From a virus, in IMG/VR virus record IMGVR_UViG_3300049846_001000, positions 1-38,767 of that record: 38,767 nt of DNA. One strand, given 5' to 3'. Positions within the stretch are counted from its first letter, which is position 1. Each line of letters starts with the position of its first letter. Of the stretch, positions 9,506 to 18,196 are shown piece after piece. The notes under the pieces were generated by a model. That model saw only the letters and a list, made by a program, of their open reading frames with translations, did not search any database and had not been told where the DNA came from. A program made the position numbers and the translations under genes.

Positions 9506-10146
9506 GCTGCCGCTTCCTCGTTTATTGTTTCTACGGTCTTTTTCTTGCCCTTGCTTGCAACCTGAGCTTGAAGTTTATAGAGCTCATCCTCCATTTGCTT
9601 CATTCTTTCGGCTTGCTTGCGATTTTCCTCAATGACCATCAACATTTCTTGCTTACTATCTTGAGTTGGGTTTTTACTGTTTATGTGCCAGCGCGCCTTT
9701 TCCCTTAAATCCTTTCCTCCTGGCCCAAGTTTAAATAGCTCGTGGTCTTGAAAAGCCGTAATTTGATCTACTGTTAAAATACCGCTCTGAAGCAACTGAA
9801 CCTTTTCCCATTCGCTGATAGCTTCCCATGATTCAAGCGGCGTTTCGTCAGTCTCTTGTTGAGACTTAAACCGCTCATAGAGCCGCTGGGTCGAATACTT
9901 TTGCTTGTCCGACATGTCCCGAATTTTGCAAGTGTATTCAGTAAAAGGGTCGTTTCTAAATCCAACCATTTCATGGGGCTTCAAGACCTCCCGCTTTTCT
10001 TGTTCCGTCGCTTTCGCATCGTAAAGCTTATGGATAAAAAACCGGGCTGCTTGAGTCCCTATGTTTCCCGTTACTGCTTTTAAAACTCCTTGGTGAGTCG
10101 TGCCCTCCCCCACAGTGGGCATTTTAAAGCCTTCTGGCGCACTCAT
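9502..10146 (-). CDS. Conserved phage head-module protein, unknown function
   Basis: 214 residues, charged, mostly helical. It ends in a coiled-coil-like stretch (about residues 165-200, rich in Glu, Lys, Gln and Met) and a basic KGKKKT tail. A motif PHEMVGFRNDPFTEY sits near residue 57. It lies immediately downstream of the cement and capsid genes. No catalytic motif is visible; a head-assembly or accessory structural role is inferred from position only. Confidence 0.65.
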   Translation of the reverse strand: MSAPEGFKMPTVGEGTTHQGVLKAVTGNIGTQAARFFIHKLYDAKATEQEKREVLKPHEMVGFRNDPFTEYTCKIRDMSDKQKYSTQRLYERFKSQQETDETPLESWEAISEWEKVQLLQSGILTVDQITAFQDHELFKLGPGGKDLREKARWHINSKNPTQDSKQEMLMVIEENRKQAERMKQMEDELYKLQAQVASKGKKKTVETINEEAAA

Positions 10147-10156
10147 TTAGTTACTC

Positions 10157-10651
10157 CTAGTCTTGTTGGTTAGTGCTTAGTTCACAAGCGGCATAAGCGG
10201 CAGTTGCAGCCTGCGCGCCACCGTTATTAGTCGTAAGCTTAATGCCTTGAACTAAGTCAGTATATGTGTCGTCGATTACGCCGGCTGTAGTTGTGGTCCC
10301 GATTTTAACATCAGCAACACAACTTGCAGCGACTAGCACTGAACAACTTCCTGGGCCAATAAATACCCAGCCATGTGTATAAACGGTAACTCCATTTACA
10401 ACGACGGGAGCCGCAAACGATACTTGCGCTACCCCAACCTTTGTTGGCTCGGCGCCAGAGATTGCTGTAGTAAGTTCCGCGATTGTATAGTCGTCGTCTA
10501 TTTTTACACATGCGTATTGAGCCACTGCCGCACTTGCCTTTACATACATGTAGCGCCCATTCTCAAACTGCGAAATGGAGCCAATTTTCTGCTCAGGGGT
10601 GGTGCTGGTATTTGTTGGATTCTGTCCAACTAAATCTAATGCAAATGCCAT
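10157..10651 (-). CDS. Capsid cement / decoration protein (Bbp16-like position)
   Basis: 164 residues, beta-rich and poor in charge, directly downstream of the major capsid gene with a short gap. The pattern of small hydrophobic and Thr/Val strands, and the placement, match the cement proteins that staple HK97-type capsomers in BPP-1-like podoviruses (Bbp16). It has no signal peptide, unlike the neighbouring fibre gene. The cement function is inferred from position and composition; the sequence alone does not prove the family. Confidence 0.6.
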   Translation of the reverse strand: MAFALDLVGQNPTNTSTTPEQKIGSISQFENGRYMYVKASAAVAQYACVKIDDDYTIAELTTAISGAEPTKVGVAQVSFAAPVVVNGVTVYTHGWVFIGPGSCSVLVAASCVADVKIGTTTTAGVIDDTYTDLVQGIKLTTNNGGAQAATAAYAACELSTNQQD

Positions 10652-10665
10652 TTTTTTACCCTCTA

Positions 10666-11676
10666 TTAAGAATCAAACATTACAAACTGAAGCTTAGGCG
10701 CTGAGCAGGTCATATTACCCATCCAGATCATCAGCTTTACTTTTACTTCTTGGTTGATGCTTTGAACTTCAGGCAATGGCTCGAAGTTTGCATCTTTGTG
10801 TACTCGAAGTTTAAGGAATCGAGTATTCAACCCATAAGTTAGGTCAGTTTGCACTTGAGTCTGTCCACCGTAGTTAACCCCACCGCCCATAAATACGGGG
10901 ATGCCCTTGTACCTTAGGGTTTGGAATCCAGCTTCTACCGTAGACCCTTCTTTCTGAACCACTTGAAGCGCGTCTAATGCAGTTTCAAGCATCTGATAGT
11001 GGCCTTGTCCTTGATAAAGGATTTTTGCTCTATCCTGCCCTCTAGTAGTGCTGTTAATGCAGTAGTCTAGGTATGGCCTGATGTTGGCTGCGGTAGTGGC
11101 TGCGCCGCCTGGAGCCGGTGCGGTGGAATCGTTAACAGCATCAAACTTGAAGTTTCTATAGAACGCCCCAGCGGTTGTAGAGCGATCAATTCCACCTACA
11201 GTGCCAGAAGAAGGAGTTTTAGAAACGATTAGCTTAAGTCCGCCAATCTGTAATCCACCATCGCTTGTGCCGTCTGATAGTATATCAGACTGGTAGTAGT
11301 TTTCGGCCGTATATTCAGCGGCTTTTACCCGAGAGGTCATCAGCTTGATAACACCTTCGGACCCTGAATTCATTCTTTCTTCACGTCCGTTAATGACTAC
11401 CGCGATTGCGAACTGTTTCCAGTCGAATTCGGCTGAAGTCATTACAGGATTAACAGAGGTATTTAATGCTTGACCCCCGTAGTACCTCATGAATGTATCG
11501 TTTTCATCGAAGAACATTTCTTCAATGATAGACCGTCCGCCGCTCTCTAGTTCAAGCGCGTCATATTTCTCTATTGATGCTACTAGAGGGTTGTTATTAG
11601 AGATATTGTCTCTGAGCACCTTTTGCCGCCGGCGCTGCATCGCGGTGATATATTCGCTTAATCCTGGTTCTGCCAT
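10666..11676 (-). CDS. Major capsid protein (HK97 fold)
   Basis: 336 residues. The N-terminal 55 residues are helical, then the chain carries an E-loop-like region (residues 60-90), a long helix (about 105-135) and a C-terminal beta-rich domain (GIPVFMGGGVNYGG and LKLRVHKDANFEPLPEVQS). It sits between an acidic scaffold protein and a cement-like protein, the standard order of this module. The start at 11676 is supported by the alignment-like N-terminus MAEPGLSEYI. No Shine-Dalgarno lies at the usual distance; the nearest purine run is at the scaffold stop, and the gap holds a hairpin-forming leader described separately. Confidence 0.85.
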   Translation of the reverse strand: MAEPGLSEYITAMQRRRQKVLRDNISNNNPLVASIEKYDALELESGGRSIIEEMFFDENDTFMRYYGGQALNTSVNPVMTSAEFDWKQFAIAVVINGREERMNSGSEGVIKLMTSRVKAAEYTAENYYQSDILSDGTSDGGLQIGGLKLIVSKTPSSGTVGGIDRSTTAGAFYRNFKFDAVNDSTAPAPGGAATTAANIRPYLDYCINSTTRGQDRAKILYQGQGHYQMLETALDALQVVQKEGSTVEAGFQTLRYKGIPVFMGGGVNYGGQTQVQTDLTYGLNTRFLKLRVHKDANFEPLPEVQSINQEVKVKLMIWMGNMTCSAPKLQFVMFDS

Positions 11677-11709
11677 GGTGTTTTAAGCCATGGCTTTAAC
11701 CATGGCCCC
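11673..11709 (-). promoter_or_regulatory. Capsid-gene translation leader: three CCATGG boxes, hexapeptide ORF and hairpin
   Basis: The 33 bases between the scaffold stop and the capsid start hold two CCATGG boxes, with a third at the capsid start itself. On the coding strand the first ATG (11703) opens a hexapeptide frame MVKAMA ending at TAA (11685-11683), in frame with the capsid gene. GCCATGG and CCATGGC can pair as a 7-bp stem with loop TTAAAG. That stem would bring the purine run AAGGGG at the scaffold stop to about ten bases from the capsid ATG. Boxes and ORF are seen directly; the role in translation is inferred. Confidence 0.5.
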
Positions 11710-12849
11710 TTAATGTCTACTAAACTCTGCCAATATGGCCTCTGCAGATTCCCGCACTGACTCGCCTCTTTTGGCTTGCGACAATGTAGGAATCGTTCCA
11801 TTCCCCCGAGGGCGAACAGACACAGAAGCTTGCTTAATTCGTTGAATTTCGTCTTGTGGCGTGAGTCTCGTATTCATCGGGGAAGGACTTCCGGCATCGG
11901 CTAACTGAGAACGGTGCGTTACAACTGCCCGCCTAGTTGCCTCTGCAACAGAAATTTCCGGATGGGTCTCCCGGTGATACTTAACGAGTGGCTGCACCCG
12001 CTGTAAAAACGTATCGTCCCACAATTCAGGATACTTATAGGTACCTGTTTGTAGGTCTCGTTCATTTCGGAGCTGTGCTACTTCATTAACAGCATTTTGC
12101 AATGCCATCTGTGACCTAACACGCTGCTCTCTCTCTTCTAGTTTGCGTTCGAATTCATCAGTTGTCAATAGATTTGCTGGAATATGTTGTTGCACTTGGT
12201 GATTTTGCTGCCCGGCAAGCTGGTCTGGTGTTATTCCTAAGTTCTGAATAATCTTCTGAACTGTTCCAACTGGATTTTCCTTTAGGTTCTTCCAAGTGGC
12301 AAACATTTCCCCCAGGAATTGGGTCTCTGTAAACCCGCTTTCATGGATCAGAGGAACATAATGCTGCATCAGCTGGTCTACCTGCTGATACTTCTGGACG
12401 TACCTAGAGGCTTCCTGAAGCCGCTTGGTCATGTTTGATTCCATGCCATTCCAGAACTCAAGAGCTTGGGCCTGAACCGGTCTTGGAAGTTTGTGAAATT
12501 GTTCCTTATACTCTACCGGGAACCTCTGCGGCGGCTCTAGGGGAGGTTCTGAAGCTGCTTCCTTACCGGACTCTGTTTGGAGCTGCGAGGCGTCAACGAT
12601 TTGTCGCTTTTTTGGCCGTTTGGAATTGGCGAGAATTCTTGCCGCTTCTGAGGTGTCAACAGCGGGTTCCTTGCTTTTCTTAACCGCTGTCCCCTCATTT
12701 GTTCTGTCTGTTTCAGTTTCACCGCTAAGCTCCTCTAGTACGGCCCGGGCTGAATCTTCAACGCTTTCAGCGCCGTCTGAATCTTGCTCAAGCTCCAGTT
12801 CATCATCATTCTCTAGGTTTTCCGTCATCATCGAAGTATCTTCTGTCAT
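11710..12849 (-). CDS. Scaffold protein
   Basis: 379 residues. Residues 1-50 are very acidic (many Glu, Asp and Ser). The body is helical with a coiled-coil-like region (about 115-170 and 215-260) and a central segment containing LPRPVQAQALEFWNGME, a pattern typical of scaffold proteins of this phage group. The C-terminus is basic (NTRLTPQDEIQRIKQ and later). It directly precedes the capsid gene. Its role would be to nucleate procapsid assembly and leave before DNA packaging. The start overlaps the end of the previous gene by 44 bases. Confidence 0.8.
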   Translation of the reverse strand: MTEDTSMMTENLENDDELELEQDSDGAESVEDSARAVLEELSGETETDRTNEGTAVKKSKEPAVDTSEAARILANSKRPKKRQIVDASQLQTESGKEAASEPPLEPPQRFPVEYKEQFHKLPRPVQAQALEFWNGMESNMTKRLQEASRYVQKYQQVDQLMQHYVPLIHESGFTETQFLGEMFATWKNLKENPVGTVQKIIQNLGITPDQLAGQQNHQVQQHIPANLLTTDEFERKLEEREQRVRSQMALQNAVNEVAQLRNERDLQTGTYKYPELWDDTFLQRVQPLVKYHRETHPEISVAEATRRAVVTHRSQLADAGSPSPMNTRLTPQDEIQRIKQASVSVRPRGNGTIPTLSQAKRGESVRESAEAILAEFSRH

Positions 12850-13213
12850 AATTATAGTTCTCCAAGTTGTTATTTATTATTTTGCATCGCTCACGGTCTA
12901 ATTCAGATAAAGGGGCCATATTATCTCTCACTGCATAATAAGCCCGTGCTGCGTCTTCTTCCAGTTGCGCCTTGTAGTCGTATGACTCATAGGTATTTTC
13001 CTGTTTAACGCGGTATCCCTTATCCTTTTCAATGTATCCCGCTCTCTTATAGTGTCTCCGAAGTTCTGCCTTGCTAGTGTATATTTTCCCATCCACCATG
13101 CTTTCTATGCATATCTCATCTGGAATTACTCCATGAGTCTGCACAGAGGACTTTTTCTCATAAGGCACAAGCTTCCCTGTTTCTTTGTCTATTTTCCATT
13201 TCCCCCTGCTCAT
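12806..13213 (-). CDS. Small conserved phage protein upstream of scaffold
   Basis: Start placed at MSRGKWKIDKETGKL (ATG at 13213), which forms an ATGA overlap with the stop of the preceding gene; a start 30 bases upstream is possible but less likely. About 135 residues. The N-terminal MSRGKWKID...TGKLVPYEK, the VIPDEICIESMVDGKIYTSK segment and RRHYKRAGY resemble a small protein often found between portal and scaffold in podoviruses. Its function is unknown to me. It is highly charged and soluble, with a Tyr/Asn-rich tail. Confidence 0.7.
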   Translation of the reverse strand: MSRGKWKIDKETGKLVPYEKKSSVQTHGVIPDEICIESMVDGKIYTSKAELRRHYKRAGYIEKDKGYRVKQENTYESYDYKAQLEEDAARAYYAVRDNMAPLSELDRERCKIINNNLENYNYDRRYFDDDGKPRE

Positions 13214-13638
13214 ATTAAATCCAATGCTGCTGCAATTAACCAATTACGCCTTTCCCTTTCTTTTATTAATTCCTGCCTTTCTTTTTTTTGTTTCTCTAAA
13301 TATCGTTGATATTGCTGCTCCATTTCTGCTATGCTGTGGAGCTGCGCTTGCCTTATCTTTTCTTGTTCTAGCTTATATTCTTGCCATCTTCTATCAAGCT
13401 CCCCCTTCTGGGCCTGCCACTGCTCGAACGCTTCTAGCTGCAACTCATTTGCGATCCGCTCTTGCTCCTTTAAAGTCTGAACAAGTTTCTCGGCGGTATT
13501 AAGTGTTGTCTTGGTAGCATTAGCCAGCACCCGTTTAAGTCTCTTTTTATAACCCTCTTTCTTCCCAAGTGGTGCCGCTGGGATCTGTACCGCCCTATGA
13601 GGTCTATAAATAGGCTTGAAAAAGAATACTAAGCTCAT
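13210..13638 (-). CDS. Coiled-coil protein, unknown function
   Basis: Start placed at MSLVFFFKPIYRP (13638), giving an ATGA overlap with the methyltransferase stop; the frame stays open 90 bases further upstream, inside the methyltransferase gene. About 142 residues. A short hydrophobic/aromatic start is followed by a basic KKEGYKKRLKR segment. A long coiled coil rich in Glu, Gln, Arg and Leu then fills roughly residues 45-130, and the protein ends in a hydrophobic helix (NWLIAAALDLI). It could be a small structural or membrane-touching protein; no family is recognised. Confidence 0.65.
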   Translation of the reverse strand: MSLVFFFKPIYRPHRAVQIPAAPLGKKEGYKKRLKRVLANATKTTLNTAEKLVQTLKEQERIANELQLEAFEQWQAQKGELDRRWQEYKLEQEKIRQAQLHSIAEMEQQYQRYLEKQKKERQELIKERERRNWLIAAALDLI

Positions 13639-14147
13639 CTCTTTTTTAGTGTCGCTTGTATATCTGCCACCACATTCCAATAATGTTTTATAGCAAAAGC
13701 TCTTGCCTCTTCTGATTTTAGCTGCCAATGAGGGTCTATGCCGGCATAGATAACGGTATATTCAAAATCTACGTCCGCTAGGTAATGTTCTAACTTGTTC
13801 ATTTTCCTAAAGTTTTTATCTAAATAGAAAAACGATTCTTCAACTATAGCCCTTACATGGGTAGGGTCTTGCCAAGCTCGATTATTCTTCCCATAAGGAG
13901 CAATAATAGTAGCAGTCCCACCAACTTTAAGAATACGATACAATTCGGTATAGAAATGACACAAATTTGTTACATGTTCGATATAATGTGAACAATGAAC
14001 CTCATCTGCATAATTATCCTCAAATGGCCATTTCTCGCTTAAATCAGCTTCTATATCTACCGATGGTGTTTTAAACTTATCAACGCCTAAAAACCCCTCC
14101 CGCTTATTATCGCCACATGCTAAATCTAGTTTAACTAAATCACTCAT
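13635..14147 (-). CDS. Class I SAM-dependent methyltransferase
   Basis: 170 residues. Motif I is LDLACGDN at residues 7-14 (SAM-binding loop), then the acidic VDIEADL segment, a DEVHCSHYIEHV segment (motif III/IV region, around 48-59) and ELYRILKVGG. This is the layout of small Rossmann-fold methyltransferases of the Methyltransf_11 type that act on small molecules, sugars or proteins. No DNA-methylase catalytic motif (DPPY/NPPY) is seen. It is coupled by its neighbours to a glycosyltransferase, so methylation of a sugar or virion glycan is a reasonable guess, not proven. Confidence 0.8.
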   Translation of the reverse strand: MSDLVKLDLACGDNKREGFLGVDKFKTPSVDIEADLSEKWPFEDNYADEVHCSHYIEHVTNLCHFYTELYRILKVGGTATIIAPYGKNNRAWQDPTHVRAIVEESFFYLDKNFRKMNKLEHYLADVDFEYTVIYAGIDPHWQLKSEEARAFAIKHYWNVVADIQATLKKR

Positions 14148-14870
14148 TTACCACACAATGTCTGAATTAATATCATAATGCCCCACCTTCACCTTTGAAC
14201 TACAACCCACCTTAGCACCAATGCTTAGTGCATTATGAAAAAAATATAAGTCCTGTGTAAACGCCTGCGCCCCTTGCCCTGGTTGATAAACCTGTCTAGT
14301 TTCAAAAAGCGGTTTGTCTGGGAACTTCTCTTTCATTTTTCGTAAAAATTCCATCTTAAATAAGGTGAACCCCATGCCTAAGCCATTGCATTGTGTCACT
14401 GTATCAGGCTGCGGAATTTGTGGGACAAAATCTAATGATCCATGTTTCCCATAGCACATGGGCTGCCCAGCTTCGCCTTTCGTCCAATACAGCGCCCCTA
14501 ATGCATCCCACTGCTCGCCGTCTTCTAATAATTTCAATAGAGCATCAGGGGGTATTGTATTATCTTCTTCTAACGTTACAACATAGCGCCACTTAGATAA
14601 CTCTGGATGCGCTAAAATCATGTCTATGGCTGATGAATACGCCGCCCCTACTTCCATCCCTATCATGAAAATACGAGTGAATTTCTGGTTCATGGGAGTC
14701 ATCATAGTCAGCCAGTTTTGAACTACTTTCGCTGGAATAACCCCCCGTGTAGGAATTATGCAAATAGTCGATAAATCCTCATAGGAACGGGCCTTCTCTA
14801 ACCTAGTGATATAATCACTCTTGTTATGAATGCCCTCAAAGTCCTGAATTACTATTTGCGGTTGAGCCAT
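14148..14870 (-). CDS. GT-A type glycosyltransferase-like protein
   Basis: 240 residues. Segments fit a GT-A fold: STICIIPTRGVIPAKV (about 34-50) is the nucleotide-binding strand region, and VVTLEEDNTIPPDAL with EEDN at residues 101-104 is the DXD-like metal and donor site. A later WDALGALYWTKGEAGQP stretch and an aspartate near the end (TQDLYFFHN) fit the catalytic pocket. It directly precedes the methyltransferase and follows the large repeat fibre. The acceptor is unknown; fibre or host-surface glycan are candidates. Confidence 0.75.
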   Translation of the reverse strand: MAQPQIVIQDFEGIHNKSDYITRLEKARSYEDLSTICIIPTRGVIPAKVVQNWLTMMTPMNQKFTRIFMIGMEVGAAYSSAIDMILAHPELSKWRYVVTLEEDNTIPPDALLKLLEDGEQWDALGALYWTKGEAGQPMCYGKHGSLDFVPQIPQPDTVTQCNGLGMGFTLFKMEFLRKMKEKFPDKPLFETRQVYQPGQGAQAFTQDLYFFHNALSIGAKVGCSSKVKVGHYDINSDIVW

Positions 14871-14876
14871 ACATCC

Positions 14877-17750
14877 TTAGGCTAAAAACATTATAGGCAT
14901 ACGTCGATCATGAGCTGCCGCTGAACACGTAATCGCACTTGTATTAATTGTTGACGGCATTAACCATTGATTAGAATCTGCGGCATTAGTTGAAGATGTG
15001 CTAGAAAAAGCCCCCATCCATTGATCCCATGGCCCTGTGGAGCTTGTAGCATTCCCGAACTCATTATTGTAAGTATTGCCCTGGACACCATGAGAGATAG
15101 CTAATGGGTTTGCTCCCGCTGATAAACTATGCATCCCCACAACAATAAAATACTGATTAGCAGGTAATGAAAACCCCCCGCCAGCTTGATAGAAAGGCAT
15201 TAGTTTAGGGCCCGTCATTGCAGCGGTTGAGTTAACGCTACCAACAGAAATAATAGAGTTCGATCCTGAACCTGTCCAATAAGACACCTGAATAGAGGTA
15301 GCCGAGCTTTGGGTATAATGAATGCCCGCTATAAAAGATGAGATTAAGCTAAAAGTATCAACGTTCTTGGTGTAAATCCCAAAATAATTTCTTACCGTAG
15401 CTGTTCCAGTACCCGCTGCTCCAGTATTTACTGAAAATATGCCTCTGATTTTACTCACAGTAATGGGCACATTAACAGGATAAGGCTGGATATAGTAACT
15501 CATAGTGCTGTGAGTCGAAGCACCATTTGCGGATGTGGACCCACTATATAACGTAGATGCTGCCGTAGACCATCCCCACGGTCCTATAGGATAACGACTA
15601 TAGGTGACACTATCTGCCCCCATTATGGTTACAGTTCCACTGCTGGCTCCATTAGTCGATTGACTAAGAGTAATGCCACCAGTGCCTACAAATAAATACT
15701 GACCGCCGCCGCCTTCCACTGTGCCCGTAGTGCCGAGAGTATTCCCACCAGTTGAAACACCTATGTTAATCGCATTAACAGACGCTGTAATGGTCGAACC
15801 ATTAAGACCAAACGACATATTATTAGTATTAGAAAAAACAACTGAGCCAAGGTTATTTGAAGTTGTCCCAGCGGAAAAATTCACTGGGCTAGCTGCCGCT
15901 GTCCCCCCTGACAAAACAATAGCATTACCAGAATAGCCAACTGATATGTTCCCAGCTCCACTAAAGCTTACAGTTCGAGCATCAAAAGTAGAGCTAGAAC
16001 TTTGTCCGGTAGTGTTCCCAATGGCATAATTCCCTAAAGTTTGATTGCTCTGAGTAGCAGAAACTCTCAATGTTGAATTACTCCAGCCTACTGAAATCAT
16101 GCCAGCGCCATCGATGCTTAACGTTCTAGCATCATATGTGCTGCTAGAGGATTGCCCTGTAGTGTTCCCTACAGCGTAAATACCCCCTGTTTGGTTCGTT
16201 TGGCTTGTTATCCCATTATGAGACCCGACAATTGTATGTGACCCACCGGCCCCGGTGGACAATGACAACGTTACTCCGTTCTGATTTGTAAATGCTAATC
16301 TAGCTACGGTCGCGGAAGTCGCATTATCTGATGCAGTCCAGCTGCTATTAGTAACAGTCGGAACGGTATAACTACCAACAAATGAGCCGTTAGATGTATA
16401 AAAGGATAAGCCGTTTAGATTCCCAAACGTTGCAGTTTGAAAAGCAAAGCTTCCATTAGAACCACTTAATGCCTGATTACTTTGAGAAGTTAAAGCATTA
16501 TGGCTGGCATAAATACCTTGCGTGCCTGTGCTAAACGATACCCCATTAGAATCTGCAAATGTAGCTGTTTGGAAGGTAAAGCTTCCATTCCCAGCGGATA
16601 ACGCCTGATTGCTCTGGCTTGTGAGAGCATTGTGAGACCCTACTATTGTATGAGAACCACCGGCCCCACTAGATAGAGAAAGAGTCACGCCGTTTAGGTT
16701 TGTAAACGCAAGTCTTGCCACCGACCCGGATGTGGCATTATCGGAAACGGTCCAAGAGCTATTAGTAACAGTCGGGACAGTGTAGCTCCCTGTAATAGCG
16801 CTACCTGCGGACGTCCCGAAACTCATCCCATTAGCATTAGAAAAGCTTAAAGTCTGAAATGCGTAGCTACCGTTTGCCGCGCTAACTGCCTGGTTGCTTT
16901 GTGAGGTTAGAGCATTATGACTAGCATAGATACCTTGAGTCCCTGTGCTGAACGATACCCCGTTGGAATCTGCGAAAGTGGCCGTTTGAAAGGTGAAACT
17001 ACCATTGCCTGCAGATAATGCTTGGTTACTTTGTGATGTTAATGCATTGTGAGACCCCACTATAGTGTGAGAACCCCCTGCGCCAGTTGATAACGATAGA
17101 GTTACCCCATTTTGATTTGTGAAAGCTAACCGGGCGACTGTCCCAGATGTGGCATTATCGGACACAGTCCAGGAACTATTAGTTATGGTCGGAACTGTAT
17201 AACTACCTGTAATCGCACTGCCCGCTGAGGTCCCAAAGCTCATACCGTTGGCATTAGAAAAACTCAAAGTCTGAAAAGCATATGAGCCGTTTGCTGCACT
17301 TACGGCCTGATTACTCTGTGATGTAAGATAGTCCGTCTTTACAGTTGCGTAGATTCCCTGCGTGCCAGTGCTAAAGGAAACACCGTTAGAATCTGCAAAA
17401 GTAGCTGTCTGAAAGGTGAAACTACCATTAGCGGCTGATAAAGCCTGATTGCTCTGAGAGGTAAGGGCATTATGGGAGGCTGTTACTGTCTGGCCGTTAA
17501 TGCCGAAAGAAAGGCCATTACTGTTAGAAAATACTACCTCGCCTAATGTCCCCCGAGTAGTCCCCGCCGAGATGCTTCCAGTATTACCTCCCCCACCTGC
17601 CGCCGCCGAGATTGTGATACTATTAGCATTTTGACTTAAAGTTACATTGGCGCCCCCAGCAAGTAAATATGTACCCGTGGACACGTTAGCTGTTACGCCT
17701 GCCGTGTTACCGCCTATCTGATGGGTAATTCTAGGATACTCTAAGCTCAT
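14877..17750 (-). CDS. Large repeat-containing tail fibre protein
   Basis: 957 residues with no signal peptide. After a short N-terminal head (residues 1-90) come three near-identical super-repeats of about 140 residues starting at SHNALTSQSNQAL (residues 92, 233 and 372). Two shorter repeats of about 51 residues (GNTTGQSSSSTYDART near 528, GNTTGQSSSSTFDART near 579) follow, then a different C-terminal domain (about 715-957). The Ser/Gly/Asn/Thr-rich beta repeats are typical of trimeric fibres, and the C-terminal domain probably carries receptor binding. It lies just upstream of the glycosyltransferase. Confidence 0.75.
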   Translation of the reverse strand: MSLEYPRITHQIGGNTAGVTANVSTGTYLLAGGANVTLSQNANSITISAAAGGGGNTGSISAGTTRGTLGEVVFSNSNGLSFGINGQTVTASHNALTSQSNQALSAANGSFTFQTATFADSNGVSFSTGTQGIYATVKTDYLTSQSNQAVSAANGSYAFQTLSFSNANGMSFGTSAGSAITGSYTVPTITNSSWTVSDNATSGTVARLAFTNQNGVTLSLSTGAGGSHTIVGSHNALTSQSNQALSAGNGSFTFQTATFADSNGVSFSTGTQGIYASHNALTSQSNQAVSAANGSYAFQTLSFSNANGMSFGTSAGSAITGSYTVPTVTNSSWTVSDNATSGSVARLAFTNLNGVTLSLSSGAGGSHTIVGSHNALTSQSNQALSAGNGSFTFQTATFADSNGVSFSTGTQGIYASHNALTSQSNQALSGSNGSFAFQTATFGNLNGLSFYTSNGSFVGSYTVPTVTNSSWTASDNATSATVARLAFTNQNGVTLSLSTGAGGSHTIVGSHNGITSQTNQTGGIYAVGNTTGQSSSSTYDARTLSIDGAGMISVGWSNSTLRVSATQSNQTLGNYAIGNTTGQSSSSTFDARTVSFSGAGNISVGYSGNAIVLSGGTAAASPVNFSAGTTSNNLGSVVFSNTNNMSFGLNGSTITASVNAINIGVSTGGNTLGTTGTVEGGGGQYLFVGTGGITLSQSTNGASSGTVTIMGADSVTYSRYPIGPWGWSTAASTLYSGSTSANGASTHSTMSYYIQPYPVNVPITVSKIRGIFSVNTGAAGTGTATVRNYFGIYTKNVDTFSLISSFIAGIHYTQSSATSIQVSYWTGSGSNSIISVGSVNSTAAMTGPKLMPFYQAGGGFSLPANQYFIVVGMHSLSAGANPLAISHGVQGNTYNNEFGNATSSTGPWDQWMGAFSSTSSTNAADSNQWLMPSTINTSAITCSAAAHDRRMPIMFLA
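16224..17477 (-). repeat. Three tandem ~140-residue repeats inside the fibre gene
   Basis: Three units of about 141, 139 and 138 codons, beginning with SHNALTSQSNQAL at residues 92, 233 and 372. Each unit contains an FADSNGVSFSTGTQGIY block and a TVTNSSWTVSDNATS-type block, with small changes between copies. The amino acid identity is very high while many codons differ at third positions, so the copies are old or selected at protein level rather than freshly duplicated. Confidence 0.8.
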
Positions 17751-18196
17751 GCGGTAAGCTCCGTCACTCTTGCCGCTCCGTCATTTGGGTCAGTGGCCCA
17801 TATGCCTGTTAGCTGACCTGTAAAATTCCCATGAACTTCATGATATCCATTCGGATATATTCTTAGGGTGTAGTTAGTGCTTGAGGCTGTTCCGCTGCCA
17901 TAAAGCAAGTATAAGAGCGCTGAAGAGTCATTGTAGACCGTTGCAGCAATTCTATTAACATTGCTTGCGAGTATAGTTGTTGAGCTGTTTGAGTCGTTTA
18001 CATTGGTTATTGCCGCGCTTCCTGCTTTCCCCTGAGACACCGGCAATGGGTTAGCGCCAGTAAGTAAAGATTCACTATCCCCTGAGCCTACATCTATACG
18101 CACATGCTGGATATGTGAATCATCAGATGTAAGTTTAGTAGTTCTTACTCTGTAGCTGCCTAAAAGCCAGTTTGAAACGTCTGCAAAGAAGCTCAT
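17747..18196 (-). CDS. Small structural protein next to portal, likely fibre or head-tail component
   Basis: 149 residues. The beta-rich domain, residues about 60-149, contains ASNVNRIAATVYNDSS, LLYLLYGSGTASS and GQLTGIWATDPNDGAARVTEL. This is a domain that occurs in many phages near virion genes. The start overlaps the portal stop, and its own stop overlaps the fibre start by a few bases. It could act as a connector or decoration subunit; the precise role is unknown. Confidence 0.65.
   Translation of the reverse strand: MSFFADVSNWLLGSYRVRTTKLTSDDSHIQHVRIDVGSGDSESLLTGANPLPVSQGKAGSAAITNVNDSNSSTTILASNVNRIAATVYNDSSALLYLLYGSGTASSTNYTLRIYPNGYHEVHGNFTGQLTGIWATDPNDGAARVTELTA

Noticed and set aside
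16224-17477. Diversity-generating retroelement target in the fibre gene (as in BPP-1)
   Set aside because: No reverse transcriptase gene, template repeat or A-to-N variable pattern is visible; the repeats are ordinary fibre repeats.
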